Below, piece by piece: positions 1-14,640 of a DNA stretch of 64,000 nt. The DNA comes from Rhipicephalus microplus (lineage: Eukaryota > Arthropoda > Arachnida > Ixodida > Ixodidae). The first letter of the stretch is position 1, and each line of letters starts with the position of its first letter. The position numbers and the translations under genes are program-made. The notes below the pieces were generated by a model. The model saw nothing but the letters and a program-made list of their open reading frames with translations, ran no database searches and was not told the origin of the DNA. The DNA lies in the NCBI RefSeq assembly GCF_043290135.1, contig NC_134700.1, positions 239,509,088-239,573,087 on the forward strand, read 5' to 3'.

Positions 1-760
1 AAGACGCTAAGGAAATACGCGGCGACAGTGTTAAATGGGCGACGAACAACGGCAACACGCTCATCGTCCGCAGCAGCGATACTGACGAAAGTGAAGCGCG
101 TTTTCACTGATTGGCGATGACATTCCCACTTTTGTCTCCGTCGAGAGGATCCTGTTTCTGTCGCGACAGCGTCTTCGAGCAGCTTACTGCCGCATCAGGT
201 CGAACACTCTTAGCGGCCACTTCACTGCCAGCTAGAAGAGGAGCCCATTAGAAGAGCGTCGAGTCCGGTAATTGCAGCCTGACTTCGTCCTCTCCACCTT
301 CAACCCCCGCCAAACAGCAAACCCGTGGGTTCTTGTGGGGACTTTTATCATTTGGTTTTTCCTTCTACCGGCGTCAGTCGTGTTGCGTGCTTCTGTCGTG
401 TACCACTTCTGCTGCGCTCATTCGTTAACAGCGCACACTTTGGCCTGTCCGGACCAGGATAGCTTCCATGAGCTACCATCTCAACGCCTTGCGACAACGG
501 GGACATAAGCCGCACTGGTTTGTGTGTGAAAGTGCTCTGCTTCAAGTTAAAGGGTAAACGAAAGCGAAATGACTGCGTTTCCCAAATGCGAGCGCACTTC
601 CTGGACGAGAAATTGTTGTGATAGGTGCCCTTGTTCTCTCCACCCACATCCGTTACAAAGCCAACATTTTTTCCATCTACACTTAGTTTGCGTCATTCTC
701 ATTCTTCCTAGCGTAACTGCGAACTCAAAAATTGGAAATAAATATTCTTATTTACCATGA
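1..760 (+). other. Window-edge segment, possible terminal exon and 3'UTR
   Basis: A reading frame open from the left edge ends at a TGA at 108-110 after 35 codons of mixed, protein-like composition. The sequence to about 350 is richer in CpG than what follows, and an AATAAA polyadenylation hexamer lies at 737-742. This arrangement would fit the end of a host coding exon plus 3'UTR. No family is recognised, the frame is short enough to be chance, and splice or transcript evidence is absent, so this is only a suggestion. Confidence 0.2.
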
Positions 761-2429
761 AATCTTTCCAAGCGTTCGCTGGATGCAGCTTTAGTGATTA
801 TCCTCGTCTTCAGCGTTGTGCGTAAAATATGGTGTCAGCTTCAATTTGTTCTGTTTAATGTGCATCCTTTCGTCAAACACATTTCGTCACACATTTTCGT
901 CAATGCACGCTATCATCTTTTGACAAAAGTAGGCCTTGCAACACGTAGATAAAGCGTGTAATTGTGAAGACGTTGGGACAGGCACATAGCACGAAAGTGA
1001 GCCGAGCTTCTACGTTAAGGCAAAAGCGTTGAAGATCTCGTTTTGCTGAAATTCCAGCGTCGGCTTTGGTGTCATTGGTTACGAGCGAAAAATTGCGTTC
1101 GCGATCGAAAAATTGACAAAGATGCAGATAAAATAAATAACAAAATTTTTTGGTCTCAGTGCGGATCGAGCCCGTATTCTTTGCGTGGCAAGCGCATGTT
1201 CCACCAAACGGACACGCCTCTTCTAGTGAAAACAGTGAAAATAAGTTCCTCTGCTAGCTAATGCAGCGAAGCGACTTTCATACTTTAAAAACATATGCTT
1301 TCTGTACACATGCTTCACATTACAACATGCAATATTGCAGTAATGTGCGTGGTAAAAGCGCACGTGGCCATTGGGCGTCAGAAAATGCAATTAATATGAA
1401 GACGTCATGGTTTAAAGGTCGTTGCCCACTACAAAAAAGCGCACACACATTACAGTGCATATTCTCCTAATTAGGTCACGTAGCGGGTGCATAGCAAGCT
1501 CGAAAATACTTCATGCACACAGTGTTCGAAGTACGCAGATATCGGTGTCGCCTTCGACTCTTAAAGCTCAAGTTTAATGATATCCTAACTTTGAGTTTTC
1601 ACTAAAGAGGTAGACTTATTTGTATTAAAATAAAGTTTATAACATCAGCGGTAATTCCTCAAACATGCCAGAGGTCGAGAGTCTACGACATTGGTCACTG
1701 ATTATTTACTTCAGATCTACTTGCAACTAAAAATAGTTGTTCAAAATACTAGTAGTACGTATCACAAAATTTAATAATGAATTGAGGGCTATTTTCATAA
1801 AGTTCTCAGTAAATACAACTGATATTCCAACACATATTACATATATTGTGAAAGGTCTCACCGAAATGCATGGTGTGGTTTCCACGGAAGGACGCAATAC
1901 AATGCACCAAAAAATACACATTCATACATCAATCAAATATAAGTACAACATAATTACTCTATCCTTGTTTCAATTTACGTTTTATGTTTCATCGTAGTAT
2001 ATTTATCAGCCAGCACAAATGGAATATCGAAAAGATTTTGTGATGCAATGATAGAGAGGCGAGTGGGCGTAGCATTGTACTGCTTGTGTATTTTACGTAT
2101 CAGAGACGAAAATGTTCTGTTTAGGGTGTTATAAAAGCGGTGGAGCAAGAGAGACGCTACAAATTACACCGTCTTCTCGAGCCACATTTCACGTCGGCTC
2201 GAAAAACAAACTGCCTGCTCAGGCACTCTAGAGAACACGTAAAGCAAAAATTTAGTGGCCCTTAAGTTTCTTCTTTAAGAGCTTATTGTTATAGCCATAT
2301 GCTCTCTCTATAGTGCATAATTGAGCCATTTAGTGCATACTTTATATTATAAACTGTTACTCGATTAGTTTAAACTCTAGAGGGCTACAAATATCATCGA
2401 TAATGTTAAAAGTAGCTTGTGTCAATAAA
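761..2429. other. Unassigned AT-rich interval
   Basis: Short frames on both strands have no recognisable domain and no repeat family of the window is visible here. It reads as ordinary intergenic or intronic DNA. Confidence 0.5.
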
Positions 2430-3110
2430 GAGAGAGAGAGAGAGAGAGAGATAAACATGCAAGGAAAGGCAGGGAGGTTAACCAGACGCACATCCGGTTT
2501 GCTACCCTGCACTGGGGAAGGGATAAGGGGGAGAAGAGAGGTTGCAGAAAGATGAGAAGGTACACACAATCACGAGCACACTCGGGGAGCACACACAGTC
2601 TACAGGCGGTCGCTCAGGTTTGATGAATTAAGGTAAAGTAGCAGTGCTTTAGTTGCTTTCTGTGCAACTGAGGCAGATGCCCAAGGTCCTAGTATCTTCT
2701 GCACACAAAATGGTCCGGGGTCAAGTCGATTCAAAACCATACGGAGCTGGCATCGCTGTGTGTCGTAGCAAGCGCAGCTGCACAGGACGTGTTCGATGGT
2801 CTCTTCAGCTCCGCAATAGTCGCATGTAGGAGTGTCTGCCATACCAAAGCGAAAGTAGTACACCTTTGTAAATGCAACACCCAACCAAAGGCGGCATAAC
2901 AGTGTCGCATCGGAGCGGGAAAGTTGTGATGGTAGCTTTAGCTTGAGCGAAGGATCCAGTTCATAAAATTGACACCTTTGGAAGCTGGTAGACGACCAAA
3001 ACGTGCGTGTGAGATCTCGACCGTCGATTGTGGTTAGTTGCCATGTGCTGAAGGTGATTTATGTAGCAGTGTCGAGGGCCAACATCCTCGCAAGCATCAG
3101 CGCTTCATAC
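2430..3110 (-). mobile_element. LINE 3' end (family D), 5'-truncated
   Basis: On the minus strand this holds the last part of a non-LTR retrotransposon ORF2 followed by a 3'UTR and a (TC)n tail (GA on the plus strand, 2430-2451). The 3'UTR block around 2455-2560, with its purine-rich GGCAGGGAGGTTAACC motif, recurs at 62545-62700 and, inverted, at 39340-39440; a weaker copy is at 14395-14640. The coding part matches the LINE fragment at 21760-23075 in its C-terminal residues, so all belong to one family, here called D. The clade is probably the RNase H-bearing I-type group; that placement is inference. Confidence 0.8.
2600..3058 (-). pseudogene. LINE ORF2 C-terminal fragment with CCHC-like knuckle
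   Basis: The frame is open from an upstream TAA at about 3059 to the stop at 2600, about 152 codons, with no convincing start because it is a truncated tail of a longer protein. It shows a tract rich in R and L (DATLLCRLWLGVAF), then CDYCGAEETIEHVLCSC, the C-x2-C...H-x4-C module seen at the end of many RNase H-containing LINE proteins, and ends NLSDRL. The final 40 residues align by eye with the family D copy near 22.8 kb. It lacks the reverse transcriptase and RNase H and cannot be functional alone. Confidence 0.75.
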
Positions 3111-3489
3111 CAGCTTCAAGTTTTGCTAATACGCAAGTTCCATTTGCCATCGTGGCGCAAGTGCAAACAACTAGTTATATGAACATCTGCAACTATTCAA
3201 CGTATGTCTGAGAGTGCGACATTTGTACATACATTTAGCGCCATCTTATGACGTGTTGCTTAATAAAAAAAATGCAACACGGTCACCTTCCCTCCACACG
3301 CTTCGCATTACGCCGATTCCCAGGTATGTGGGATCTGCCAAAAGTATTGAATACTTTGTTTTGCACATCATAAAGTAATACATTGCATAAACAGTACATA
3401 CAGAGGCAATGAACAGAATGAATACATAGTAATTAGACTACCTTTATACAAATATGTGGCTCAAAATCTTCGAACCACTCTAGTAAAAA

Positions 3490-3720
3490 ATTAGAAAAGA
3501 CGCGTGGCTGTGTGGCTACAACACCTGCTTGGCACCAAAACGACTCGAGTTCAATCGTCACTCACACCAGGAATTCATCAATACTTATTTTATTTGCATC
3601 TCGTTCGATATTTAGGTGACGCACAAGATGATGACATTTCGCTCACTAGCAATGACGCCTAGAGCAACACCAGAATTTCTGTGAATCGAGCTCTTTAACG
3701 CTATCACGCTAAAAAAGACA
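3490..3720 (+). repeat. tRNA-derived SINE of a second type
   Basis: The head (about 3500-3560) resembles a tRNA gene: an A-box-like TGGCTGTGTGGC at about 3505 and a B-box-like GAGTTCAATC at about 3548, at typical Pol III spacing, but without a complete cloverleaf. The body continues to a GAGCTCTTTAACGCTATC motif near 3690-3710 and a short A-run. It differs in sequence from the Ruka-like SINE elsewhere in the window. The right boundary is approximate and no target duplication was identified. Confidence 0.5.
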
Positions 3721-5169
3721 GCGAGCGAAAAGTGTGGATGAGAGTCGTAGCTGAAGTGCTTTGCCGAGGAAGGGTGTTACCAGTATTTAGTTCAGTGTGC
3801 CACAGAGAAACACTAAGCTTCTTCGTCTCGCAAGGTATGAGCCTCTTCCTCGTTGTGCCCACTTTCCTGCATTAGAACAGCTGTTTGCGATCTCGTGAGC
3901 CGACGGAAAAAAGACAGGCCTTGCCGGGTTCGTTGTTGGCTGACCATTTCTAGTGATCTCAGTGGCCTAGCAGTAGTAGACGGTGGGAAGGGCAGAGGAA
4001 TTTGGCGAGACCATTACCGTAATGACCTGCTCGGCAGCCATACCACCTTACCCGCCATTCGTGTAACTTTCGAGGAAGAGCCAGCGCTGCGTATCGTGAT
4101 AGGGCCGATGGCTTGCAGACGTCGAGAAAGCGATGAGAGAGAGAAAAGAAAACGGACGCAGAAGTTTTGAAAAGAGAGGTGAGGGAAAAAGAAGAGGTAC
4201 AGCTTACGCGCCGTGCTACATTGTGGGTCTCTGCCCTGTTTACAATGGGTGATGTGGTGGGTAGTTGTTTGCTGCTGGCGAAGGGTGCATCAGATTTCTC
4301 ATTCGCTTGAAAACAAGCTTTGAATTGGGTGTTACAAAACTATAGTGCAGTGGTTCTTCGTAACGAAGTCGCCATTTTCTGCGCACCGTCCACATCCCGA
4401 TGTCCCCTGCCGACACGTATTCTTTCCCCAGGAAGTAACAGATAGCGAAAGAAATGTAAATGCGTCGAATACAAAAACATCTGGAAGGCATTCAGTGAGT
4501 GCGCCTATAGACGTTGAAACACCGTAGATCGGTATAAATGCTAAAAGAGCCTACCAGGTATAACTTGCCTCTTTGTAGCGTCGTTACCAAAAAACGATCA
4601 GCTGCGGAATTCTGCTGATGTAGCAAGGCATAACTAAGTGGAATTTGTTCGTTGTTGGACTCTTACACGGTGCTGTCCGCTGGGAGCTGATACCACACAG
4701 GCAGCGCGCACTCTGGTCACTCAGAATGGGAATGGATTCGGTAGGTGTCTTCACGGGGCACGCTACTCCCGTTGATTTCTAACGGCGATTCTGTACTTCT
4801 TCGAACATTTCGTGTCTGGGATTCATGGTAATCTTTGTTGGCATAAACGGGTAGGCGCCGCAGGCTTTGGCTTATTCGCACTACTCCACCTGGAGTGCTA
4901 CAACTTAGCGAAACAGTTCGCCCAACAAACGAGCATTGGACACATCGATCTGCGTGCCCCATAAGTTAACTATTGCAATCGTAAATGCGTATGTGCCAAA
5001 AAAGTTGGGCAAATATTCCTGAACACAAGTTCTATTGAAAAAGAATAAGGCAACAGTTCACCCAGTAAAAACGTGCGTGTTACCACAGTCACGCCACTGT
5101 CACGTGATACTTTGTGGTTAAAAAAATTGGAGGTTACACTATTACCTGAAATTGTATAATAATATTATC
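3721..5169. other. Unassigned interval
   Basis: The longest frame (3853-4170, plus) has no recognisable domain and its basic end derives from a purine-rich run. No repeat family is recognised. Confidence 0.45.
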
Positions 5170-5390
5170 TGGTGTTTAACGTCCGAAAACCAGGATGTGA
5201 ATATGAGAGACGCTGTAGTGGAGGGCTCCGAAAATTTTCACGATCTGGTGTTCTTTGTCATGCACTGACAATGCACAATACACGGGCCTCTGCCACTTCG
5301 CCTGCACCGAAAAACGACCACCGTGCCCGGGATCACACCCGTGACCCTCGCGTCAGCATCCGAGCACCTTAATTCCCGATCCACCATGGA
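5170..5390 (-). repeat. Ruka-like SINE copy, diverged
   Basis: Reverse-complement copy of the SINE that is best preserved at 43564-43797. The body is recognised by GAGAGACGCTGTAGTGGAGG and the following GGGCTCC block, and the tRNA-like head by GGGATCACACCCGTGACC near 5328-5345. About a quarter of positions differ from the better copies by eye, so it is an old insertion. The ends are approximate. Confidence 0.8.
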
Positions 5391-5791
5391 GCATCAGCTG
5401 AAACAAAGAGTGCTGAACAAAGAAAAGTAATACAATGTATTTTAGCGACGTAAGCAAATGCCTCTTGGTAAACTTGTACATGCGTAAGAGTGGTATGGTC
5501 AACGTGCAATAAGACTACACTGCCACCTCAAAGCTTACACAAGTGTGTTTTATAAAGAGCAGTGCTACAACGCATCTGACGGACTTGCAAAACATATATA
5601 GGGTTATCCTAGCGAAGGAAACGCCCCCACATTCGTTGCTTCATCTGTGTCCGCGAAGCGAAGCTAGTTGAATTGTTCGAACAAAAATCCATCTTGCGAT
5701 GACCTCACGCATTTTCCACAGTGTGGAAACAAGTGCATGGCGGACGGGGTATCGCAGGCCAGTTTAAGAACCTGCCCTGCAATTGTGCGGT

Positions 5792-6016
5792 CTGCCGTGG
5801 TGTAACTGTGGTTAGGGTGCCCGGCTGCCAAACCAAATGTCGGGTGTTCAATCTCGGCTGCTGCGGTTACATTTTGATGTAGGCGAAATGATAGACACCC
5901 GTGCTCTTTGTGATTTCAGTACACGTTAAAAAATACGATAGTGTCGAAATTTGTGGAGGCTTCCACTACGGCGTCTTACACAATCATATCGTAGTTTTGG
6001 GACGTATTACCCCAGA
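5792..6016 (+). repeat. Ruka-like SINE copy, diverged, head retained
   Basis: Plus-strand copy that keeps a decayed tRNA-like head (CCGTGGTGTAACTGTGGTTA then GGTGTTCAATCTC as B-box remnant) and the body ending GTTTTGGGACGTATTACCCC. The centre is eroded but GTACACGTTAAA and CTTCCACTACGGCGTCT are clear family marks. An ATTATTATTAC run follows. Confidence 0.75.
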
Positions 6017-8574
6017 TATATTATTATTACAATTATGCGCGCACAAACTCATGCGGGCCAGACAGTGAATTGTATGGTGGACTTTATTTGATAGCACTTT
6101 CAGCGCTGAGGTGATTTTTTGTGAATTCTTTTAGTTTAGCCATTTTTGAACCAATTTGAATCAACTGGTGGTCCATAGTATTATATTGGATTCATCAGTC
6201 AGCTGCATTGAAGCAACCGTCATTGCAACGCAACCAAATTGATATTGGGGACTGGGAATGTGGCGTTGTTCAGTCAACGTTTTCAATGCCCCTTCAGTCT
6301 TTCGGTAGGTGCCACGCTGGCGGGATTACTCGTGCCTTGGGCATTGCAGGCATTACTCTTCGATGGCGCATATGATGATACTGAAGAAGAATAGTCAATG
6401 TTGGTCGGCGTTCCACGCTCATATAAATATTGTCGCCACTTTAAAATATTCATGTGGCTGGTTAGAAGAGGCAATAATGTGTGGGAGCACATCACTTGTG
6501 CCACAGTCATTGACAAGTACTTTGCATTGACTGCGGCAGAGTTGTTAGAGAAGAGCACTGCCGTTGTGATGTGAACGCCGCCTGGAGCAACACAATCGCA
6601 GCCATCAGAATAGTATATTCTCTCGCGGCTTAGCCATTATTTTAGCCAAATTCTTTGGCCTCGCCTTTTCATGTCTTCTGAAGGAACATGGCTGCGATGT
6701 CAATGCCAAAAAAAACGCACGGTGGACCAACGAAGAGAATGTGCTCCTATCGCTTTCAACACTTCTCATCATCAAAGGGAAATTTGTATATGTAGAATAC
6801 GAAATCTTAAATATTGAGTGCTCACTATAGCCCTTACCCGTGGTTACATATCTCTATGGAGAATTGATTATAAGTTCAAATGAAAAGCATAATATCTCAT
6901 TTTCGTTGACAATTGCTAACTCGGCTACTGCACGTAAAGTATGTTAAAGGGGATACTTCACTAACACGGCCCGTTCATAACCCGCGGAAATGTTCCACCC
7001 ACATTTTTTATACGCGACCAGAAAGTCCCAGAAGCTCGTGCACAACAGCGTTCATCCCCTTCATCAAGCCCACACTGAAAGGTATAGTGTGGCTACATCT
7101 GGGGCCAACACTCTCAAGGTTTTCGTCCTGCTCATGACCTATGGAGGACAAACCACTCGAGACACAGGTTGCAAGCGCCATGCGTTCGATTGACCGCAGC
7201 CTTTGTGACATCTCCTCCCGACCGCTAGGAGAGGAGAAGCGAGTACTATTGGTGTTTGGCTTCTCCTCTCCTAGTAGTGGGGGGCCGGGGACAGGTGGCT
7301 AAGCGTCGGGTGATGACAGAAGAGAAACGAGGTGGTCGTCTAGCGTAGGTCTGGTAACATGGCTGACAGCCAAGCAACTCTCGCGAGGCGCAATTTATAT
7401 GGAAATTTCGTGGACACAAAGCCGCAGTGTGCGTGACGGGAAGGACGGGTGCCTGCGTGTTGTGCTTATTTGCAATCCGCATTTTTATGAGCTGTACCGT
7501 GTGAGAGAATGCACCTCCGCAGCCGTCTTCGACCGTCAGCTGCCGAATTTATTCGGACGTACGTAGAGTCAGGTAGCACAGCATCGATTTATTTCGGATT
7601 TCCTGTGGCTTACTGTGAACGCCATGTTGTTATATGCTGACATCACTTCGTTCCTCCTCTCCAGTTTTGGAAGAGAATGGAGTCTATAAAAAGAACCTCG
7701 TTAAATATACCAGCGAGTTAGGTGACGACCCGTAACGTAGTGGGAAGCTTTGCTCTGCGCGTGACATCTGTCTTGTTTTTGTAGTTCATTCGTTTCTTTC
7801 CTTTGAAATGTTGCGTAGCACGTTACCCATGACAAGAATCATAGTTTCCAACAGCTGATATGATGATATAATAATTGGCTTAGGATGCTCTAACTGGCTT
7901 AGCTCATTGCACGCAAGTCTCTCAAAATTGTCAATTTGAAAGCCACTAGAAAGTGTGATCAATTTTTGTTTTAAAGAATTAGTGCTTTGTGCTCGTAAAT
8001 AGTGTGGTGTGTTGGATTGCTTTCCTCATGTCTTGTTTTTATTTTACAGGCTCTTATTGTACTTGCTAGCTTCCTCGGCTTTGTTGTAGCTCTACGAGCA
8101 TTAGAAGGAATAATTCCCCTTACACTGTCGTAGCACTCGAGTGGGGGAGGGGGTAACGACATGAATTGAGCGATACATAGAAGACGGTGAACATTCATTT
8201 TTGTTAATTTTCTCAGCACACCCCGACAATGAAAATGTCTGCTTCTTTTTGGGCTAACTAAATTTTATATCTTTTGTTCTTCCTTTTTGTCAGGATATGA
8301 CGCATCACTTTCACCCTGTCGTCTAACAACGGAATCACGCTATCGTGATTAATGCATTGGATGCAGCGTTGGATATGCACACACTGTGGCCCGATGTGCA
8401 TAAGTATGTGCCACACGTGCTTGGAAGAGAGGGTTTAACGACGTACACCAGGATATTTTCACGCTATTCATGGCATGACCAGCCAAACATATTTGTCAAA
8501 CTCCCATACCCTTCCATACTAATTTTGTTCTCCTGACGTTAAGGAGGTGTTGAAGAGAGTTCCCAGACGTACGC
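6017..8574. other. Unassigned interval
   Basis: No coding domain is recognised on either strand. A GC-richer patch at 7140-7480 contains a perfect short inverted repeat listed separately. Confidence 0.45.
7225..7274. repeat. Perfect 16-bp inverted repeat
   Basis: Arms CTAGGAGAGGAGAAGC (7225-7240) and its exact reverse complement (7259-7274) are separated by 18 nt. It would form a hairpin in single-stranded DNA or RNA. Nothing nearby assigns it a role. Confidence 0.85.
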
Positions 8575-8680
<106 letters not shown>

Positions 8681-9134
8681 GCTCAAAGTGCCTTCACTTC
8701 GCTGATAAATGCTTTGCATTTAATATGCAGCTAACCTAAAGGAAAGTAATGAGCATGGGTTCCCGTCAACGACAATTTTTAACGAAATAACAACATTTTC
8801 AAAGTAATTGGTCATCTTTCAAAGCTTTCAGGTGTTACATTGAACTTTTATTAACGGTATTCATGTATGATTTAATATCATTCTAAACAGACCCACCACC
8901 CTCCATGGTGAAGATTTGTCGTGAAAGCTATGTACAGCTCTCCTATTGTGGAATAGAAAATGCTCTAAGTCGCTTTTTTTTTCTAATAAATGGTCTTTGA
9001 GGATCCCCCAAAGAGAAACAGTTGCATACGGTTCCCAATTGGCAGGGTACAATCGGGCTATAAATATTCAAGAATTTTAAGAACGTTTCGTCATATATCT
9101 ATTACTTGTTTTCGTTAATTTTTCTGGAAACTGC

Positions 9135-9290
9135 GCGGCGGCTGCGTTTCAGATAGATGTGAAAATGCTTGAGGCCTATGTAGTGAGATTTAGGTGTTTA
9201 TTAAAACACAAGGTGATCCGAAATTGCGGACCCCTTCACTACATCGTCCGGCATAATCAAACCGTGGTTTTCGGACGTTAAAATACCAAC
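9135..9290 (+). repeat. Ruka-like SINE, head missing
   Basis: Begins inside the body at GGCGGCTGCGTTTCAG and runs to GTGGTTTTCGGACGTTAAAA. The tRNA-like head is absent, as expected of a 5'-truncated retroposon copy. It is strongly diverged. Confidence 0.7.
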
Positions 9291-9529
9291 AAATACTAAT
9301 ATTTTCTGCAAGTCTAATATATGTGGTATTTGCTCTACGCAATTGATGAACTTGAAGTATAAAGAAATACGTTCACCATATAAGAGAGTGCTCCAAGGGA
9401 GGGTGACTGATCAGTATTGCACCAAAACCTATTAATGTAAATATAAGGGGGGATATCACTGAAAATGTTTTGATAGGTGGAAAGGATGGCTCTACATATA
9501 CCCACATAAAACCACATAAAACAAAATAT

Positions 9530-11369
<1,840 letters not shown>

Positions 11370-12062
11370 TGGTACCTATATTATTGCGCCTAAAATTCGC
11401 AAGACAATCTCTGGCGATCAGTAAACACCTGTTAGGCAAGAGCTTCAATGCGAAATTTCAGTGGATTCCATTCCACGTTGGAATTGAAGGCAATGAAAAA
11501 GCTGATGTGCTTGCACGCAAAACGTAAACTTGCATTGCAAAAATAAGAGTTCGTAAAACATTCCAGAACAAGAATGTAATACGCAATCACTTCCGGACAA
11601 TCCACAAGTTTCCGCGTCAGTCGTGCGTAACTCACGGACTTCCCAGAGAAAAAACGACGCTGCTTTACCGCATAAGAACTGACTCAGCACGCACACCGGC
11701 TTGGTCATTCAAGACTGGGCGAGGCGCTTCCCCGTTTCGTGCCGTTTGTGGTGACATCGGTGACATTGAACAATTCATTTGGTTCTGCCCGCAGTTTGAC
11801 AGAGAAAGAACAAAGATGATACGCCGCTTGCAGAAAGATTGCCACAAGCACGGGACATTAGAAGACGTCCTTTTTTCAGAAGGAACCACGGTGATGAGGA
11901 GGAGCGTGCAACGGATCCTGATGACTTTGCTGCGAGACACTGGGCTGAGTAACATTTGGGGACTGACCCCTTTAATTTAAGAGTTGTTCAGGCGGAACAA
12001 TTGCCGGCTTTTTAGGCCAGGCTAACTCCGGCTTTGCAACATCACAACCACCACCACCAAGA
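11370..12062 (+). mobile_element. LINE 3' fragment (family C)
   Basis: Plus-strand 3' part of an RNase H-type LINE. The frame to 11527 ends with FQWIPFHVGIEGNEKADVLA, the last RNase H motif. Past the TAA the coding homology goes on in a shifted frame to a degraded C-terminal knuckle (CGDIGDIEQFIWFCPQF, where the usual His is Gln) and a 3'UTR. The element ends in a CACCACCACCA tract near 12045-12060. It differs from families A, B and D in wording and 3'UTR. Confidence 0.7.
11383..11527 (+). pseudogene. LINE RNase H C-terminal motif
   Basis: About 48 codons showing the end of a retroelement RNase H: the WIPFHVGIEGNEKAD motif carries the conserved His and final Asp. The upstream catalytic residues are not present, and a stop follows immediately. 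Confidence 0.65.
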
Positions 12063-13117
12063 GTTTGTTAGCGTATTATACACAAGTTCCTTCAATAAGG
12101 TTCGAAGGGAACTCCGTGCTATACAGAACCTCACCTTATTTAGGAAATACAACCTTTAGATTCATGTTTTTTTTATTCAGGTAATACAATATCAGTGCGA
12201 TGGATAAATAGTTCTGACATCGTGTTAGAAGTGCAAAGCGTAATTATTTTATTTGAGCGCACAAGGAACCAGTGTGTGAAAGAAGATAAAATCTATGAGG
12301 CGAAATATTTGTGGCAGTATTGTTAGAAACTGTCTGCTACAATATAAGAGAGTTTCCAACAATACCTCCTGCATAACTTTCACGGAGAAAAAATCTTAAC
12401 TCGGTTGTTCTTTCACCGCTAAACCATCCGGCTCGTCTGTCTAAAATAGTAGGAGTAACAGAAAACCCGACAAAAACCACAGAAAAGGAATTAGTTCGTA
12501 CAAGCAGACTCATGCGTAAATGGGCAGGCAGCCACTCACTATTAATCATGTTGACCCTAACCAGTATATAATATCGTTCTGTCTAAAAAGAAAACTGATG
12601 TAGAAGAAAACTCATACCCCACCTCCTAAGATAAGATGCGTTTTGCGCCGATTTATTTCTTCTTGTAGAACGTGCAATTTGCTCGTCAAATGTTACGTTT
12701 TGTAGTGAGTTGCACGTGAAATTTCATGGAAAGGTAATACCCTCATCACCACCTACAACCTGCGCAGCTATAAGTAAAGTGGGTGTGTCCCGACTATACC
12801 GTCGTCCTCATGCCCGGGACCTCGCCTTTCTTCCGGCGAAAATTTCGAGGTTCGGCATTGAGTTCTATGTATTGCTCTAGCACGAGCACTGATCTAGTTC
12901 CTGCGAAAGATAAAAAAATATGCTATAAAGCAAACCAGGCGCATTACACGAGTACAGGGAGTTCTTTCTCATCCTAACGTAGGAAACTAAGCAACGATGC
13001 CAAAAAAATGCAGGGCAGAAGTACTTGAAGAGTAAAACAAGACATAAGAAGAGCATTTCGCGTGTAGCCTGAAGCACACGGTTGTCCTAAATGGGTGGTG
13101 CGAGGGATTCGTGAAGT
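12063..13117. other. Unassigned interval
   Basis: AT-rich, no recognised domains or repeats. Confidence 0.45.
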
Positions 13118-14362
13118 TTATTTATTTATTTATTTAGGAGAATACTGCCAGTCTGAATGCCAGACTTTGGGCAGGGGTGGGCGGTACAATGAACACAAAT
13201 GCAGGAAGTACAAAAAAATATTGAACAGATTATACAGTGGTACAAAAAAAAGGAACGCGTTGGTTCACATAGAAAGGAAACTGGAAATGCAGTCCACAAT
13301 TGCCGTGCCATACAAGGCTATACTGAAAACTGCACGAAAGTAGTGCTCAGCAGGTTTTGCTGTGTGAAAAAAAAAAAAAAAAAAAAGTTCAAGTACAAGA
13401 ATAGTCAGCAACAATTCAAAAAGTACATCCGGGCATGTTAGTTACAAGCGTGGCAAATTGTAAGGCAAATATTTTGTCTAAAATGGGCACAAGAACAAAG
13501 GCACTGTAAAGGAAATGGGAGTGTAGCTATCAGAAAGATGGAGCAGGTAACGCACGGAGAAATGATTTCAGATCGACACTTTCCAGAGCCTCTGGTGGCA
13601 ATTTGTTCCACTCGTTGATTGCGCGGGGAAAAAAGGAGTACCGATATATGTTAGTATGACAGAGAAGCTCATCAATTCTTTTAGGGTGGGAGGAGCGCGT
13701 TTCGCGGCGCAAAATTGGTTTAATGTAATTGGTTTTCCGAATTGCTAGCTTGTCATTATATATGAGGTAGAACAACTTCATTCTTTCATGGTAACGTCTC
13801 CATTGCAAAGTTTTCAGCTTAGCGCTTTCCAAAAGAGCTGATGGAGATGTGTCGTGTCGGTAGGCATTAAACACGAACCGTACAGATTTTCGCTGTATTG
13901 ATTCAAGTTTATCAATGTTAGCTTGTGTGTGGGGGTCCCATACAGGCGACGCGTATTCAAGTAATGGTATTACGTACGTTTTATATGCGAGTAGCTTAGT
14001 CTCGCGGGTTGCTTTAGCTAGCGTCCTTCGTAAATAACCTAGTTTTCTCAAAGCCTTTTTTTCAATGTAAGCTATGTGATCGTTCCACCTTAAATCAGAT
14101 GTGATTACAAGGCCAAGGTACGTATATTGCGAAACGAATGATAAGGAGTGATTGCCTAGGTTGTATCGGAATTTTAAAGGATCTTTTTTGAGGGTTATGG
14201 TCATCGCAACAGTTTTTTTGGGGTTTATGTTCATTTGCCATTTCGTACACCAGTCTTGAATTTTAGATAAAGAATCGTTTAAAAGAAGCTGGTCGCTAGG
14301 ATCATTCACTTCTTGATAAAGCACGCAGTCATCTGCGAAAAGCCTTATCTTAACTCTATTCT
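13118..14362 (-). mobile_element. CR1/L2-like LINE, 5'-truncated
   Basis: Minus-strand LINE whose coding part starts inside the reverse transcriptase at FADDCVLY and continues to the end of the protein, followed by a 3'UTR of about 400 bp and a (TAAA)n tail (TTTA on the plus strand, about 13118-13137). A 20-nt A-run (T on the element strand) at 13367-13386 lies inside the UTR. The 3'-anchored truncation and (TAAA)-type tail fit CR1/L2-type retroposition. Its upstream neighbour on the same strand is a family D 3'UTR. Confidence 0.85.
13530..14355 (-). pseudogene. Reverse transcriptase C-terminal half of a CR1/L2-like LINE
   Basis: About 275 codons without a stop. The first residues contain FADDCVLY, the YXDD-type catalytic motif of LINE reverse transcriptase, followed by WCTKWQMNINPKKT, YLGLVI, a basic LRKLGYLRR region, PLLEYASPVWDPHT and the carboxy end NEWNKLPPEALESVDLKSF, all typical of this group. 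There is no RNase H. The fingers and most of the palm are missing, so the product could not be active. The intact frame suggests a fairly young copy. Confidence 0.85.
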
Positions 14363-14394
14363 ATAAGTTCTATTATGTGTGGAGGTCTAGACAG

Positions 14395-14640
14395 GAAGGA
14401 AGAAACAGGAGGTTAAGGAAACGCGGGAATGTTAACCTCTGTTATATTGGAGTGGTATGCTACCCTACACAAAGAAAAAGTACGGGGGAACCATAAAGAT
14501 TGAGAAAGACTGAGAGGAGAGGGGACGTGCACATATGCTCACTTCACAGTTATCATAACGTCATATGTCTATAACCACCGGTGCAAGTCTGTTGCCTTCA
14601 AGAAACTGAGGACTGATTCGGTAGCCCTCACTTACGATGA
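14395..14640 (-). repeat. Family D LINE 3'UTR remnant
   Basis: The GGAGGTTAAGG...TGCTACCCTACAC arrangement matches the 3'UTR block at 2455-2560 and 62545-62650 in order and spacing but is more diverged. No coding sequence remains. Confidence 0.55.
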
